Positions 24,818-35,412 of a stretch of DNA of 49,410 nucleotides are shown piece by piece. Made by a program: the position numbers and the translations under genes. This stretch comes from Myxococcota bacterium. GTDB lineage: Bacteria; Myxococcota_A; UBA796; UBA9615; JAKLKC01. The notes under the pieces are model-generated. The model saw nothing but the letters and a program-made list of their open reading frames with translations. It searched no databases and had not been told where the DNA came from. Where the stretch lies: positions 1 through 49,410 of the forward strand of contig JAKLKC010000051.1 of NCBI GenBank assembly GCA_023150875.1. Direction: 5' to 3'. Each line of letters opens with the position of its first letter. Position 1 is the stretch's first letter.

Positions 24818-25291
24818 GGCCCGGAGCGTGGCGCCGAGGCCGACGACGGCGGCGTAGCTCAGGACCACCCATCCGAAGAGGGGGACGAAGCCGGTGAGGG
24901 CCAGGAGCGGGGCGCCCACCAGCACCGCCGCCAGGTCCGAGAAAGGCTCCCCCGAGGCCCGCATCGCCCCCACCCGGCGTCCCGCGCGGATCGCCAGGGC
25001 GGAGAGGCCCACCAGGACGAGGCCCAGGGTGGCGGCCCCCAACACGCCGATGGCCGCCAGGCCGAAGCGCCCCCAGGGGGCCAGCAGCAGGGCGCCCACC
25101 GCCCCGTGGGCCAGGGCGGCCAGGCCGGCGACCAGGGAGATCCCCCCCTCCTGCCCCAGGTAGCGGTCGATCCGGGCGCGGAACTCCCCCGTCGCCGCGG
25201 CCAGCAGCACGATGGCCGCGGTCAGGGACACCACCGAGGCCACCGCGGCGACCACGGCGTAGAGGAGGGGTGCGAGCTGGAGTCCGTCCAC
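24701..25291 (-). CDS. Polytopic membrane protein of the ECF sigma operon
   Basis: 196 residues with about four hydrophobic segments (LLYAVVAAVASVVSLTAAIV; LVAGLAALAHGAVGALLLAP; IGVLGAATLGLVLVGLSALA; VLVGAPLLALTGFVPLFGWV). A basic C-terminal tail is encoded by the right direct repeat. The GTG at 25291 follows the anti-sigma TAG with no gap, so it is the third gene of the sigma/anti-sigma unit. A similar hydrophobic module with the P-x-x-G-W-x-x-x motif is often found in ECF-linked operons, but its function is unknown. Confidence 0.75.
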   Translation of the reverse strand: MDGLQLAPLLYAVVAAVASVVSLTAAIVLLAAATGEFRARIDRYLGQEGGISLVAGLAALAHGAVGALLLAPWGRFGLAAIGVLGAATLGLVLVGLSALAIRAGRRVGAMRASGEPFSDLAAVLVGAPLLALTGFVPLFGWVVLSYAAVVGLGATLRALLEHALEEVGSGRLAYGRDRRDRKRSSGLAKASRGEGL

Positions 25292-25858
25292 CTACGGGAC
25301 CTCCCCGAGGCGGGCCGCCCCGTCCAGGGCGCCTCGGCCCCGGCGCCGGGCAGCCAGGAGTCGGGCCGCCAGAAGGGCGTCGAGGACCAGGGCCAGGCTC
25401 CCCGCCCCCACCAGCGCGTCCCTCCGGGTCGCCTCCCCGGCCGCGTCGGTGGCGCCGATCCAGTCGGACAGGCCCTTCAGCGTCCTCGCCTGGAAGGACC
25501 AGCTCGTGGTGGGCGCCTGGGTCGCCGCGGTCGGGGCCACCGCGACGAGGACCGCCAGGGCGGCGGCGAGTCCGGCGGCGCCGATCCACTGCCACGGCCG
25601 AGGCACGGGGGCCTCGGGAGGATCCTCCACGTCGGCCAGCAGTCGGACCGCCAGCCCGTCGGGGACGGGGGGAGGCTCAGGGCCCGCCAGGGCCGCGAAG
25701 AGGGACTCGCGCCCCGCCGCCTCGGTCCGACAGGGAGCGCACCCCGCGAGGTGGCGGCGGCAGGCGGCGTGCTCGGCCTCGCTGCGGGGATCGGGCCCGC
25801 CGTCGAGGCGCGCGTCGAGGGCCTCCTCGATCAGCTCCTGGATCCTTCGGCAGTCCAT
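25292..25858 (-). CDS. Zinc-finger anti-sigma factor
   Basis: 188 residues. The N-terminal domain (MDCRRIQELIEEALDARLDG) leads to H36-x3-C40-x2-C43 in RRHLAGCAPC, the zf-HC2 motif that binds and holds an ECF sigma factor. Transmembrane helices are predicted at ~91-110 (IGAAGLAAALAVLVAVAPT) and ~147-168. The 35-residue intervening loop is probably periplasmic. The ATG at 25858 lies inside the sigma gene (28-base overlap), consistent with coupled synthesis. The releasing signal is unknown. Confidence 0.88.
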   Translation of the reverse strand: MDCRRIQELIEEALDARLDGGPDPRSEAEHAACRRHLAGCAPCRTEAAGRESLFAALAGPEPPPVPDGLAVRLLADVEDPPEAPVPRPWQWIGAAGLAAALAVLVAVAPTAATQAPTTSWSFQARTLKGLSDWIGATDAAGEATRRDALVGAGSLALVLDALLAARLLAARRRGRGALDGAARLGEVP

Positions 25859-26409
25859 TCGTCCTCGAACGCCTCCCCCGACAGGGCGGCCCGCAGCCGG
25901 GCCCTCCCTCGGTGGATCAGGGTCTTGACCGTCCCCAGGGGCCGGCCCGTGGCCAGGGCGATCTCGTCGTAGGAGAGGTCGGCGAAGTGGCGCAGCACCA
26001 GCGCCTCCCGCTGGTCCTCGGGCAGGAGGGCGAGGGCGGCACGGACCTCCCGGGCCCTCTGGAGCCCGGCCAGGGCCGCCTCGGGATCGGGGCCGGCGGC
26101 GGCGAGGTGCAGGGGGATCAGGTCCCCTTGGGGGCGCGCGGCCCGGCGGCGCACGTGGTCGCAAGCGGCGTTGGCGGCGATGCGGTGGACGAAGGGGCCC
26201 AGGGGCTCGTCCTCCCGCCACGACGGCAGGGCCCGCAGCACCTTCATCCAGGCGTCCTGGACGAGGTCCTCCGCCGACGCGCGGTCCCCAGCCGCCCGGA
26301 AGGCCAGCCGCCACAGGCGCCCCTGCCAGCGGGCCAGCAGCGCCCGGTGGGCGGACGAGTCCCCGGCCAGGGCGCGGCGGACGAGCTGCCTCTCGACGGG
26401 ATCCGACAT
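25831..26409 (-). CDS. ECF sigma-70-family sigma factor
   Basis: 192 residues. Region 2 (LWRLAFRAAGDRASAEDLVQ, then DAWMKVLRALPSW) recognises -10 DNA and core RNA polymerase. Region 4 (ALALLPEDQREALVLRHFAD, then LSYDEIALATGRPLGTVKTL) is a helix-turn-helix for the -35. GGGGAGACG precedes the ATG. It is followed by its overlapping anti-sigma gene. No clear autoregulated promoter could be read in the 104 bases between it and treT. Confidence 0.93.
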   Translation of the reverse strand: MSDPVERQLVRRALAGDSSAHRALLARWQGRLWRLAFRAAGDRASAEDLVQDAWMKVLRALPSWREDEPLGPFVHRIAANAACDHVRRRAARPQGDLIPLHLAAAGPDPEAALAGLQRAREVRAALALLPEDQREALVLRHFADLSYDEIALATGRPLGTVKTLIHRGRARLRAALSGEAFEDEWTAEGSRS

Positions 26410-26513
26410 CGTCTCCCCGGGGGGGCCGGCGGAAAGGGCCGGCGCGCGCCGAGCCTACCACCGGATACGCGGGCGGAGGACGATGGGTTTCGCCGCAGGG
26501 ATCACGTCGCTGC

Positions 26514-27770
26514 CTACAGGTGGTTCACCGGCACCGGGCCCCGGTCCATGGCCAGCAGGACCAGGATCCAGTTGCGGATGTAGGAGGGCAGGAGGTAGCG
26601 CTCCCGCACGCTCTCCTGGGCCCGCTGGCCCATGATCCGGGCGCGCTCCGGGTCCGCAAGGAGCTGGCGGACCCGGAAGGCGCAGCCCTCGGGGGAGTGC
26701 ACCAGGAAGCCGGTGACGTCGTGGACGAGCTGGTAGCGGATCCCGCCCACGGAGCCCCCCACCACCGGCTTGCCCTTCCACATCCCCTCGGTGACCACGA
26801 GGCCGAAGCCCTCCCGGACGGACTTCTGGACGATCACCGTCGCCGCCCTCTGGAGGGCGTTGATCGTCCGGTGGGCGTCGGGGGGCAGCGAGAGGATGTG
26901 CACGTCCGGGACCCCTTCGGCGCGCCGGAGCACGGCGGCGAGCACCTCGGCCCCCTCGGGGTCGTCGGACGCGGAGCCGCCGGCGAGCACGAGCTGGCAC
27001 TCCATCCACCGCCTCACGATCCCGAACGCCTCCACCACCCCCAGGGGGTCCTTCAGCCAGTCGAACCGGGAGACCTGGAGGACCATGGGCTTCTCGGGGT
27101 CGATGCCGTGGGAGGCGACGATGCTCTTGACCTCGTGGTCGGGCAGGTCGCAGTTCTTCTCCGACAGGGGGTCGATGGCGGGGGGCAGCAGGACCTGGGG
27201 GATGTGCAGGCCCTTGGTGTACTGGGGCAGGTGGAAGATCGAGGCGTCGAAGCGCTCGATCCGCCGCCGCAGGAAGGCCCACAGGCGCGCCTCGGCCTCG
27301 CTGACGTCGATGTGGCAGCGCCACACGAACTTCGACCTCACGTCGCGCCGGTACTCGATGAGGCCCGCGGGCTGGGGATCGTGCAGGGCGACGTAGTCGC
27401 AGTCCTGGAGCAGGCCCCGGTTCCGCTCCGTCGCGCGCTCGTAGGCGTCGAACATCGAGTCGTCCAGGGGGACGAGCATGCCGTGGAGGGCGTTGTGGAA
27501 CGCCTTGGTGGCCTTGAAGAACTCCGCGTCCCCCTCCATCACGCTCCACCGCGCGTCCACGCCGAGGTCCCGCATCATCGGCACCAGCCGCGCCAGGATC
27601 TCGGCGACGCCCCCCCCCACCGCCGTGGAGTTGACGTGTTGGAAGGTGCGGCCCTCGACGTACCGGGCGAGGTTGCGGATCTCGGCGAGCTGGGGCCTGC
27701 CGATCACGTCGGCGTAGTCGTCCAGCGGCCGGGCCTCCGGGACGACCCCCGCGGGCATGAAGTCAGCCAT
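26514..27770 (-). CDS. treT: Trehalose synthase, TreT-type GT4 glycosyltransferase
   Basis: Makes trehalose reversibly from an NDP-glucose and glucose, in the cytoplasm. 418 residues, usual length. TreT-like N-terminal features: FQHVNSTAVGGGVAEILARL, HDPQPAGLI, KFVWRCHIDVS. The GT4 donor-binding half has MVLQVSRFDWLKDPLGVVEA, VIVQKSVREGFGLVVTEGMW (E-x7-E) and KPVVGGSVGGIRYQL. Its ATG overlaps the DUF5752 stop by eight bases (ATGGCTGA). Trehalose would serve as compatible solute or reserve, fitting a stress-related neighbourhood. Confidence 0.92.
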   Translation of the reverse strand: MADFMPAGVVPEARPLDDYADVIGRPQLAEIRNLARYVEGRTFQHVNSTAVGGGVAEILARLVPMMRDLGVDARWSVMEGDAEFFKATKAFHNALHGMLVPLDDSMFDAYERATERNRGLLQDCDYVALHDPQPAGLIEYRRDVRSKFVWRCHIDVSEAEARLWAFLRRRIERFDASIFHLPQYTKGLHIPQVLLPPAIDPLSEKNCDLPDHEVKSIVASHGIDPEKPMVLQVSRFDWLKDPLGVVEAFGIVRRWMECQLVLAGGSASDDPEGAEVLAAVLRRAEGVPDVHILSLPPDAHRTINALQRAATVIVQKSVREGFGLVVTEGMWKGKPVVGGSVGGIRYQLVHDVTGFLVHSPEGCAFRVRQLLADPERARIMGQRAQESVRERYLLPSYIRNWILVLLAMDRGPVPVNHL

Positions 27771-28410
27771 GGGACAGGTGCTCCTCGATCATCGCAGCCA
27801 CCCGGTCGCGGAGCTCCCAGAGGGTGTAGCGGAAGGGACTCAGCTTCCGGATCCGGTCGGCGAGGTCCCTCTCCCCCAGGGCCTCGATCCAGGCCGAGAA
27901 GTCGTTGTCCGGGAGCCCCACCCGATGCCGGGCGGCGATGAAGTGGTGGAAGATCGTCCCCGATCCCGCCCCCCGGATCCCCCGGAGGAACCCCTCGAGG
28001 TCCTCGGCGACGTGCCCGGTGGGGAAGACGAAGGTCTGGGCCTCGCAGAAGTGGAACTCGTGCTCCCGGGGCACCCGCGCCAGGAACCTCACCCTCCCCG
28101 CGTAGGACTCCACGATCCCGATGAGGTGGTCCCTGGCCTCGGGGATGGAGCGGAACTGGAGGGGGTCCACCGCCGCCAGGCGCTCGGCCAGGGGCTCCTC
28201 CCGCAGGGTGATCCACGCCCACCGCGCGAAGTCGTTGCTCATCTCGCTCGCCGCGAAGTGGCGACGGAAGAGGGCGTGGTGGACGTGGTAGAAGATCGAC
28301 GAGTCCGACGCCCTCCGCAGGCCCGCCAGCAGGCTGGAGAGGTCGTCCGCCGCCAGCGACGCCGCCTTGATCAGAGCCACCTCGTCGTTGAACCGGAACG
28401 GGCCCGTCAT
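27763..28410 (-). CDS. DUF5752-family protein
   Basis: 215 residues. GGGAGGGTGGCG precedes the ATG. Internal duplication is visible: ASDSSIFYHVHHALFRRHF followed by SNDFARWAW in the first half and GSGTIFHHFIAARHRVGLPD followed by NDFSAWIE in the second. His-rich helices of this kind mark DUF5752, a family recurrently encoded beside treT. It overlaps treT by eight bases. A helper or regulator of trehalose synthesis is inferred from context; no catalytic site can be named. Confidence 0.82.
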   Translation of the reverse strand: MTGPFRFNDEVALIKAASLAADDLSSLLAGLRRASDSSIFYHVHHALFRRHFAASEMSNDFARWAWITLREEPLAERLAAVDPLQFRSIPEARDHLIGIVESYAGRVRFLARVPREHEFHFCEAQTFVFPTGHVAEDLEGFLRGIRGAGSGTIFHHFIAARHRVGLPDNDFSAWIEALGERDLADRIRKLSPFRYTLWELRDRVAAMIEEHLSHG

Positions 28411-28566
28411 CGCCACCCTCCCCCACCCCGTCGCCCCCCCGGGTCGCGGACTCGGGGGCGCGGCGGCCTTCACTAGCCGGCGGCGCCCCCCGGGCAAGGG
28501 GCCGTCCGCGACGCGGGGCCTTCGCCTTCGGCCGGGTCGGGGGTCGGATCCCCGGGCGGGGGAGGG

Positions 28567-28572
28567 TACAAT
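28567..28572 (+). promoter_or_regulatory. Possible -10 box ahead of the barrel-like protein gene
   Basis: TACAAT lies 40 bases ahead of GTG 28612 in otherwise GC-saturated DNA. No convincing -35 sits 16-18 bases upstream, so this is tentative. Confidence 0.35.
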
Positions 28573-28611
28573 CGGGGGGAACCCTGGTCCGCCGCAGGAG
28601 GCCATTCCCCC

Positions 28612-30109
28612 GTGCCAGACCGCGCTCGCCCCCCGTCGACGCGCCGTCGGCTCGCGCCGTTGACGCTGGCCCTGGCCCTCCTCCCCGCCGCCGCCCGGGG
28701 CGGGGAGCCCCCCCGGGAGCCGGTGATGCTCCACGTGGGCGCGGGGAAGGACGCGATCCGGGACGCGATCCGCTCGGTGCGCTCCCAACTCGGCCTCCAG
28801 GTCGCCCCGGATCGGGTGCTCGCCGTGGAGGCGAAGACCGCTGGCGAGCCCGGGGATATGCTCCTGCACGGCCTCGCCGTGGAGTCGACCTGCGCGCTGG
28901 AGCCCGACGAGGCCGGCCTGCGGACGAAGGCCGAGGGGCTGGTGCGGGCGGCGGCGACCCGGCAGGCGGGGCTCGCGGGGGCGCTGCTGGCCGAGGGGGA
29001 GGCCCTGCTGGCGGCCCTCCCCTGCGCCGATCCCGCGGCGGCCTCGGCCCGGGCCCGGGACGCGCTGATGGCCATGGGCACCCTCGCGACCCTGCGCGGC
29101 GCGCCCGGCGACGCCGAGGCGGCCCAGGGGGCGTTCGCCCGGGCGCTGGTCATGGACCCGTCCCCCCGCCGGGTGGACGCGGGGGAGGCGGCGATCTCGG
29201 GCCACCTCCACGCCGCCCGGCTGGAGCTGGCGGAACCCCGCGCCCTCGAGACGGCAGCGCTGGCCCCGGGATCGTCGGTGTGGCTCGACGGCGAGCTGCT
29301 GGCCCCCGGCCAGCCCCGGGAGCTGACCCCCGGCCTCCACGTCCTCCAGCTCCGGCCCGCCGACGGACAGGCGGTCCGGGGGGCGTGGGTCAGGGTGGAG
29401 CGCTCCCGGGAGCCCGCCTGGCTGGGCGATCCCCGGGCGGTGCTGGAGGGCCTCCCCCTCCAGGCCCTCCCCTCCCCGCCGCGCTGGGACGTCGTCTCCG
29501 GCGCGCTGCGCACGCTGGCCCCCTCCATGCCGGACTCGGACCGCGTGCTGGTGCTCCGGGGGGACGGCACCGTGCTGTCCATCGACCTGGCGCAGCGGCG
29601 GGCCCAGGTCGTCACCCCCCCGGGCGCCGGTCCCCGGCGCGGATCCGGCGCGGTGTGGCTGTCCGCGTCGGTGAGCTACGGCGGCTACGGGCAGCCCTTC
29701 GGGGGCTCGCTGGTGGCCGAGGGGGGCGGCTGGGCGAACCACTCGGCGGGCGGTTCCCTGGCGGTGGGGAGGCGCGTGTCGGGGCCGCTGGCCCTCGGGA
29801 TCTCCGCCTCCTTCGCGGTCAGCGCGGGCAGCGGTCCGGCGAGGCCGTGGCTCGCGGTGCGCCCCTTCCTGGATCTCTCGCCGGACATCCCCCAGGCCCG
29901 TCCCTTCGCGCAGGTCCTGGGCCTCTTCCAGACCCTGGCGGTGAGCGCCGGGGACTGGGGAGGCGCCCCCGTCGCCCTGGGGGGTGGACTCGCGGGGGGC
30001 CTGGACGTCCCCTTCCCCCGCCACCGGACGACGACCCTGAGGATCCGGGGGGAGGCGGCGATGGTCCGAGAGCTCGCCCGCGGCGAGACGCTCCTGGAGG
30101 TGGGTGCCG

Positions 30110-30135
<26 letters not shown>
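28612..30135 (+). CDS. Secreted protein with barrel-like C-terminus, probably outer membrane
   Basis: 507 residues. AGGAGG lies 12 bases before the GTG start. A signal peptide (LAPLTLALALLPAAARG) is followed by a helical repeat-like region (~60-210). A PEGA-like beta region comes next (SVWLDGELLAPGQPRELTPG then LHVLQLRP). The C-terminal ~160 residues alternate small and aromatic residues (VWLSASVSYGGYGQPFGGSL; LALGISASFAVSAG) and end VGADVGVAFRF, a Phe terminus typical of outer-membrane barrels. The function is unknown. It overlaps the next gene by 26 bases if that gene starts at 30110. Confidence 0.75.
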
Positions 30136-31747
<1,612 letters not shown>

Positions 31748-31757
31748 CCGGCCAGGC

Positions 31758-32276
31758 CTACCGCTTCCCCACCGCCCGGGCGACCTTCACCGAGAGCTGG
31801 ACGAGGCGGCCCGCCCTCTCGGCGAGGCCTCCGCCCAGCACGTCGTCGCCGACGGCGATGGCGTGGCGCAGGGCGGCGAGGGCCTCGGGGGAGCCCGCCC
31901 AGTGGCGCTCCAGGACCTCGGCGGGGACCTCGTTGACGATGCCGTCCAGGGCCCACACCATCACCGCGAGGTCGTCGACGAGGCCGACGGGGCCCAGCAC
32001 CAGCCCGGGCAGCAGGTCCACGGGGCTGATCTTGTAGGCCAGCGCCGCGGCGAGCCGGGCCTTTCGCCGGCCGGGCACCGCGGGATCGGCGACCAGCCGG
32101 CCCACGAGGTGTGCCAGGTCCGGCACCGCCAGGGCGAAGTCGGCGAGCACCGTGAGGGTGCGGCGCGCCCCCGAGTCCCCGTCCCCGGCGATCGCCCCCC
32201 GCACCCTGCCGCGCAGGCGCTGCCAGGGATCGCCCGGCAGGGGCCTGCCGTCCGCGTCTTCGAGCTGGCTGGTCAT
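31758..32276 (-). CDS. DUF1232 (YkvA-like) protein
   Basis: 172 residues. The core KARLAAALAYKISPVDLLPG then GPVGLVDDLAVMVWAL is the DUF1232 signature, a short membrane-associated hairpin. The function is unknown. It follows rel/spoT by 55 bases on the same strand and may be its distal operon member. No clear Shine-Dalgarno. Confidence 0.82.
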   Translation of the reverse strand: MTSQLEDADGRPLPGDPWQRLRGRVRGAIAGDGDSGARRTLTVLADFALAVPDLAHLVGRLVADPAVPGRRKARLAAALAYKISPVDLLPGLVLGPVGLVDDLAVMVWALDGIVNEVPAEVLERHWAGSPEALAALRHAIAVGDDVLGGGLAERAGRLVQLSVKVARAVGKR

Positions 32277-32331
32277 GGCTCGCCGGAGGATAGCCGGCGC
32301 AGGGAGGGCGCGCCAGGGGATCCCCCCACGC

Positions 32332-34521
32332 TCAAGAGCCGCCCCGGACCCGCTGCACCGAGATCACGCCCTTCAGCGCCTCCAGCGAGTTCTGCACGAT
32401 CACGAGCTGGGCGACGTCCTTCACCAGGACCTCGAAGGTGATGATCCCCCGCTGGTCGTGGGTGGTGCGGACGTCGGCCTTGGAGATGTTGATCTTCAGC
32501 TTGCCGATGGCGTGGGTGAGGTTGGCGAGCACGCCGGGCTGGTCCAGGGTCACCACCCGGATCTGCACGGGATGGAGGGTGTCGGTGTTCTTCGCCCACT
32601 CCACGTCCAGGCGCCGCTCGGGATCGGCCTGCAGGGCCTGGGAGCAGTCGCTGGAGTGCACCACGACCCCCCGCCCGCGGCTGATGTACCCCACCACGGG
32701 ATCGCCGGGGAGGGGTCGGCAGCACTTGGCGAACAGCACCAGCATGTTGTCGGTGCCGTCGATCCGGACGGGGCTGCCGGCCCGCTTGCGCTGGAGGCTG
32801 CGGATCAGGGCCTGGAGGCCCCGGGCCTCCTGCTCCTGCGCCTGCTCCTTGGGGACCCTCCGCTCGTCGGGGACCAGGGCCTGGACGACCCTCTCGGGGT
32901 CCAGCCGGCCGTAGCCGACCTTCAGGAACAGGTCGTGGACGGCGCCCACCTTCAGGTCCCCCGCGACCTTCTCCAGGGTGCCGTCCTTGGTCACCCGGCC
33001 GAGGGAGACGTCGTAGCGCTTGAGCTCCCGCTCCAGCACGCCCCGCCCCAGCTCCCGGGCCTTCTCCTTCTCCTCCGCCTGGAGGTACTGGCGGATCTTC
33101 TGCCGGGCACGGCTGGTGACCGCCATCTTCAGCCAGTCGCGGCTCGGCTTCTGGCTGGCGCTGGTCTGGATGTGGACGGTCTCGCCGCTCTCCAGGCTGT
33201 ACGCCAGGTTCACCAACCGCCCGTTGACCTTCGCGCCGACGCAGCGGTGCCCGAGGTCCGTGTGGATGGAGTAGGCGAAGTCCAGGGGCGTGGCACCCTT
33301 GGGGAACCAGCGCACCTCCCCCTTGGGCGTGTACACGTAGACCTCGTCGGCGAAGAGGTCCACCTTGATCGTGTCCAGGAACTCCCGGCTGTCGGGGATC
33401 TGCTCGGCCCACTGGAGGAGCTGCCGCAGCTTCGTGAACTTCTCGATCTCCTCGGGGGTGAGGGCGAGGTGGCCCTCCTTGTAGCGCCAGTGGGCGGCGA
33501 TCCCGTACTCCGCGAAGGCGTGCATCTCGTGGGTGCGGATCTGCACCTCGATGCGGCCTCCCCCCTCGGCGATGACGGTGGTGTGGAGGGATTGATAGCC
33601 CGTCGCCTTGGGCCGGGCGATGTAGTCCTTGAACCGCTCGGAGATGGGCGGCCACAGGGAGTGCACCACCCCCAGGGCGCCGTAGCAGCTCGCCACGTCC
33701 TCCACCAGGATCCGCACCGCCACGAGGTCCGAGACGTCGTCGACCTCCAGCCGTTTCTCCAGCATCTTCCGATAGATGGAGTAGAGGTGCTTCAGGCGGC
33801 CGGAGACGGCGCAGCCCGGGTGGTGGGGGGCGAGGCGCTGGACGAGGAGCTCGCGGGAGTGGCGGATCAGCCGCTCGTGCTCCGCCTGCCGGCTGCCGAG
33901 GGCGGCGGCGATCTTCTCGTACTGCTCGGGGTGCAGGTAGCGGAACGCCAGGTTCTCCAGCTCCACCTTGAGCGACTGGATCCCCAGGCGGTTGGCGATG
34001 GGGGCGTAGATGTCGAGGGTCTCCTGGGCGATGCGGCGCTGCTTGACCTCCCGCATGTGCTCCAGGGTCCGCATGTTGTGCGTGCGGTCGGCGAGCTTGA
34101 CCAGGATCACCCGGATGTCCTTGGCCATCGCGAGGATCATCTTGCGGAAGTTCTCGGCCTGGTGCTCCTCGGCGCTGCGGTAGTCCAGCTTGCTGAGCTT
34201 GGTGACCCCATCGACCATCTCGGCGATGTCGGGGCCGAAGTACCGCCCGATCTCGTCCAGGGTGGCCCCCGTGTCCTCGACGGTGTCGTGCATCAGCGCC
34301 ACGGCGATGCTGTCGATGTCGAGCTGGAGGTCCGCGAGGATGTCGGCCACGGCCATCGGGTGCGTGAAGTAGGGCTCGCCCGAGTGGCGGAGCTGCCCGG
34401 AGTGGGCGCGCTCGCCGAACACGTAGGCCCTCTTGACCAGGTCGAGGTCGGCGTCGGGCGCGTACGCCCGGACCTTGGCCAGGATGTCGTCGAGGCGGAT
34501 GACGCGGGTGGGGGCCGGCAC
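32332..34521 (-). CDS. rel: RelA/SpoT-type (p)ppGpp synthetase/hydrolase
   Basis: Makes and degrades the alarmone (p)ppGpp. 729 residues from GTG 34521 (GTG 34554 also possible). The hydrolase HD domain is intact (VALMHDTVEDT, H78-D79; KLADRTHNMRTL). The synthetase region has GRLKHLYSIYRKMLEKR, VSDLVAVRILV and DYIARPKATGYQSLHTTV. TGS domain: EVYVYTPKGEVRWFPKGATP. A zinc-finger/conserved Cys region is followed by an ACT domain (VVTLDQPGVLANLTHAIGKL). It is therefore most likely bifunctional. It lies downstream of yicC-gmk but has its own promoter with a palindromic spacer. rpoZ, often found between gmk and rel, is absent. Confidence 0.95.
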   Translation of the reverse strand: MPAPTRVIRLDDILAKVRAYAPDADLDLVKRAYVFGERAHSGQLRHSGEPYFTHPMAVADILADLQLDIDSIAVALMHDTVEDTGATLDEIGRYFGPDIAEMVDGVTKLSKLDYRSAEEHQAENFRKMILAMAKDIRVILVKLADRTHNMRTLEHMREVKQRRIAQETLDIYAPIANRLGIQSLKVELENLAFRYLHPEQYEKIAAALGSRQAEHERLIRHSRELLVQRLAPHHPGCAVSGRLKHLYSIYRKMLEKRLEVDDVSDLVAVRILVEDVASCYGALGVVHSLWPPISERFKDYIARPKATGYQSLHTTVIAEGGGRIEVQIRTHEMHAFAEYGIAAHWRYKEGHLALTPEEIEKFTKLRQLLQWAEQIPDSREFLDTIKVDLFADEVYVYTPKGEVRWFPKGATPLDFAYSIHTDLGHRCVGAKVNGRLVNLAYSLESGETVHIQTSASQKPSRDWLKMAVTSRARQKIRQYLQAEEKEKARELGRGVLERELKRYDVSLGRVTKDGTLEKVAGDLKVGAVHDLFLKVGYGRLDPERVVQALVPDERRVPKEQAQEQEARGLQALIRSLQRKRAGSPVRIDGTDNMLVLFAKCCRPLPGDPVVGYISRGRGVVVHSSDCSQALQADPERRLDVEWAKNTDTLHPVQIRVVTLDQPGVLANLTHAIGKLKINISKADVRTTHDQRGIITFEVLVKDVAQLVIVQNSLEALKGVISVQRVRGGS

Positions 34522-34588
34522 GGGACTGCCGGGACCGCCCCCTTCCGGACGCACGCCGGCGGGGTCGATCCCTCGCGAGGGGGGCTCG

Positions 34589-34617
34589 ACTCTAGAGGAC
34601 TGGCCAGTCCTTGGCAA
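34589..34617 (-). promoter_or_regulatory. Promoter of rel with a 16 bp palindrome between -35 and -10
   Basis: On the minus strand TTGCCA (34617-34612) and TAGAGT (34594-34589) are 17 bases apart. All but one base of the spacer is the perfect palindrome AGGACTGGCCAGTCCT (34611-34596). Predicted start ~34582, 60 bases before GTG 34521. The layout suggests an operator for a dimeric regulator. Confidence 0.6.
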
Positions 34618-34758
34618 ACCGAACACGCACCGCCTCCCGGGATCGCCAGGGACCTCGACCCCTGGCCGGTGGGCCGACCGGTCGGGGGGCCATGACCCGG
34701 CGTTTCCCCGGATCACGGTAAGTGCGCGGCCGGAGCGTGTCAAAGCCGGGACGGCGGG

Positions 34759-35412
34759 TCAGGCCCCCCCGTTGGGCAGTCCGTGGGCGGCCAGGATCGC
34801 CGGGCGGGCGCGCTTCAGCACCTCGGCCCGCACGACGGCGTTGAACTCGGCGTCGGCGCGCCGCAGGTCGTCGTTGACGACGACGTAGTCGTAGCGCCAG
34901 GCGTGGCGCATCTCCGCCAGAGCCTTGTCCATGCGGCGCCGCACGGTGGCGTCGTCGTCGGTGGCGCGCTCCCGGAGCCGGCGCTCCAGGTCACCGACCG
35001 ACGGGGGGAGCACGAAGAGGTAGACGGCGTCGGTCCCGCTGCTCCGCACCTGTCCGGCCCCCTGCACGTCGATGTCCAGCAGCACCGACTCGCCCCGGCG
35101 CAGCCTCTCGTCCACCTCGCTCCGCAGCGTCCCGTACTGGCGGTCGTAGACCCGGGCGTGCTCCAGGAACTCCCCCGCGTCCAGTCGCCGCTGGAACTCC
35201 TCGGGGCTCACGAAGTAGTAGTCGACGCCGTGCCTCTCGCCGGCCCGGGGCGGGCGGGTGGTGCAGGACACCGAGAACCGCAGGCTCCGGACTTCGTCCA
35301 TGACGCGGCGGCACAGGGTCGTCTTGCCCACCCCCGAGGGGCCGGACACGACGATCAGGACGCCCGGCCGGTGGACGGGGACCGGCGCGGGGGCCGACGC
35401 TTCACTCGACAT
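34759..35412 (-). CDS. gmk: Guanylate kinase
   Basis: Phosphorylates GMP to GDP with ATP. 217 residues. The P-loop VVSGPSGVGKTTLCRRVM, the GMP-binding SVSCTTRPPRAGERHGVDYY and VLLDIDVQGAGQVR are all present, along with the lid region RLRERATDDDATVRRRMDKA. It overlaps the end of yicC by 11 bases; yicC-gmk is a conserved pair. It precedes rel by 237 bases, linking GTP supply with alarmone metabolism. Confidence 0.96.
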   Translation of the reverse strand: MSSEASAPAPVPVHRPGVLIVVSGPSGVGKTTLCRRVMDEVRSLRFSVSCTTRPPRAGERHGVDYYFVSPEEFQRRLDAGEFLEHARVYDRQYGTLRSEVDERLRRGESVLLDIDVQGAGQVRSSGTDAVYLFVLPPSVGDLERRLRERATDDDATVRRRMDKALAEMRHAWRYDYVVVNDDLRRADAEFNAVVRAEVLKRARPAILAAHGLPNGGA

